From JAFGIN01 sp050301235 (GTDB taxonomy: Bacteria > Fibrobacterota > Chitinivibrionia > Chitinivibrionales > Chitinispirillaceae), in contig JBNKZD010000233.1 in assembly GCA_050301235.1 (NCBI GenBank), positions 1 through 64,000 on the forward strand: DNA of 64,000 nt, written 5' to 3'. Shown in pieces: positions 63,946 to 64,000 of the stretch. The notes beneath the pieces were generated by a model, which did not search any database, was not told the DNA's origin, and saw only the letters and a program-made list of their open reading frames with translations. Every line of letters starts with the position of its first letter. Position 1 is the first letter of the stretch. A program made the translations under genes and the position numbers.

Positions 63946-64000
63946 ATGAAATTAATAAGACAATTTTTTTATACTTCAATGGTTCCGATAGCTATCCTGA
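63946..64000 (+). CDS. Start of a gene cut by the window edge
   Basis: An open frame from ATG 63946 reads on past the edge; the 18 visible residues are MKLIRQFFYTSMVPIAIL, basic then hydrophobic, as in a signal peptide or membrane segment. No Shine-Dalgarno is evident. It follows lptE by 35 bases in the same direction. Nothing else can be said about the product. Confidence 0.4.
   Translation, partial: MKLIRQFFYTSMVPIAIL

Noticed and set aside
1..64000. tRNA or rRNA genes
   Set aside because: No cloverleaf-like sequence with a GTTCGA-type T-loop and no rRNA signature was recognised by eye. A tRNAscan or Infernal run would be decisive.

Overview
The window reads as a Gram-negative chromosome of the FCB (Fibrobacterota/Chlorobi/Bacteroidota) supergroup, most likely Fibrobacterota or a close relative. 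The reasons are a SprA-type type IX secretion translocon, secreted proteins ending in T9SS-like sorting domains, a TIGR02147-type regulator (a family best known from Fibrobacter), an LptE-like LPS lipoprotein, TonB-dependent outer membrane proteins and many lipoproteins. TTG and GTG starts are common. No species can be named from the sequence alone.

Layout. 1-10.8 kb: folP, a SUMF1-fold membrane protein, sprA, an RNase E/G, and L21/L27 closed by a clear terminator. 10.8-17.5 kb: a TIGR02147 regulator followed by a secreted/lipoprotein and TonB-receptor cassette. 17.8-26.7 kb: a tightly coupled seven-gene operon with one decarboxylase-fold protein, two acyltransferase-like proteins and four consecutive radical-SAM enzymes with N-terminal B12-binding-like domains. 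This is the best candidate for an undescribed pathway. The decarboxylase-like protein has methionine where the family has its PLP lysine. 26.9-31.8 kb: envelope proteins, including an ARPP-1-like lipoprotein, a papain-like protein and a probable T9SS-exported Asp-box propeller. 32.0-38.1 kb: an accessory, partly very AT-rich island with a MITE-like element, a VapBC-type pair, a frameshifted gene, one small protein, three membrane-anchored helical proteins, an iteron-like array and a run of strong hairpins. 38.2-51.1 kb: mostly housekeeping genes (CapA-like phosphatase, bifunctional nuclease, LpoA-like protein, ftsX-envC, holB, ricT, metG, recJ, argH). 51.3-64 kb: two secreted proteins, a nucleotidyltransferase pair, a hybrid histidine kinase, a glycosyltransferase fusion, a DinG-type helicase with exonuclease, lptE, and the start of one more gene at the edge.

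How they fit together: ftsX and envC overlap and belong to the division-linked peptidoglycan hydrolysis pathway. holB, ricT, metG, recJ and argH are packed with overlaps or short gaps, which suggests co-transcription. SprA would export proteins with C-terminal sorting domains such as those ending near 29.7 kb (minus strand) and 52.5 kb. Two dispersed repeat families link distant intergenic regions: one at 10.8, 32.1 and 39.7 kb, another at 10.9 and 55.0 kb. All functional statements are from reading the sequence; no database search was run.
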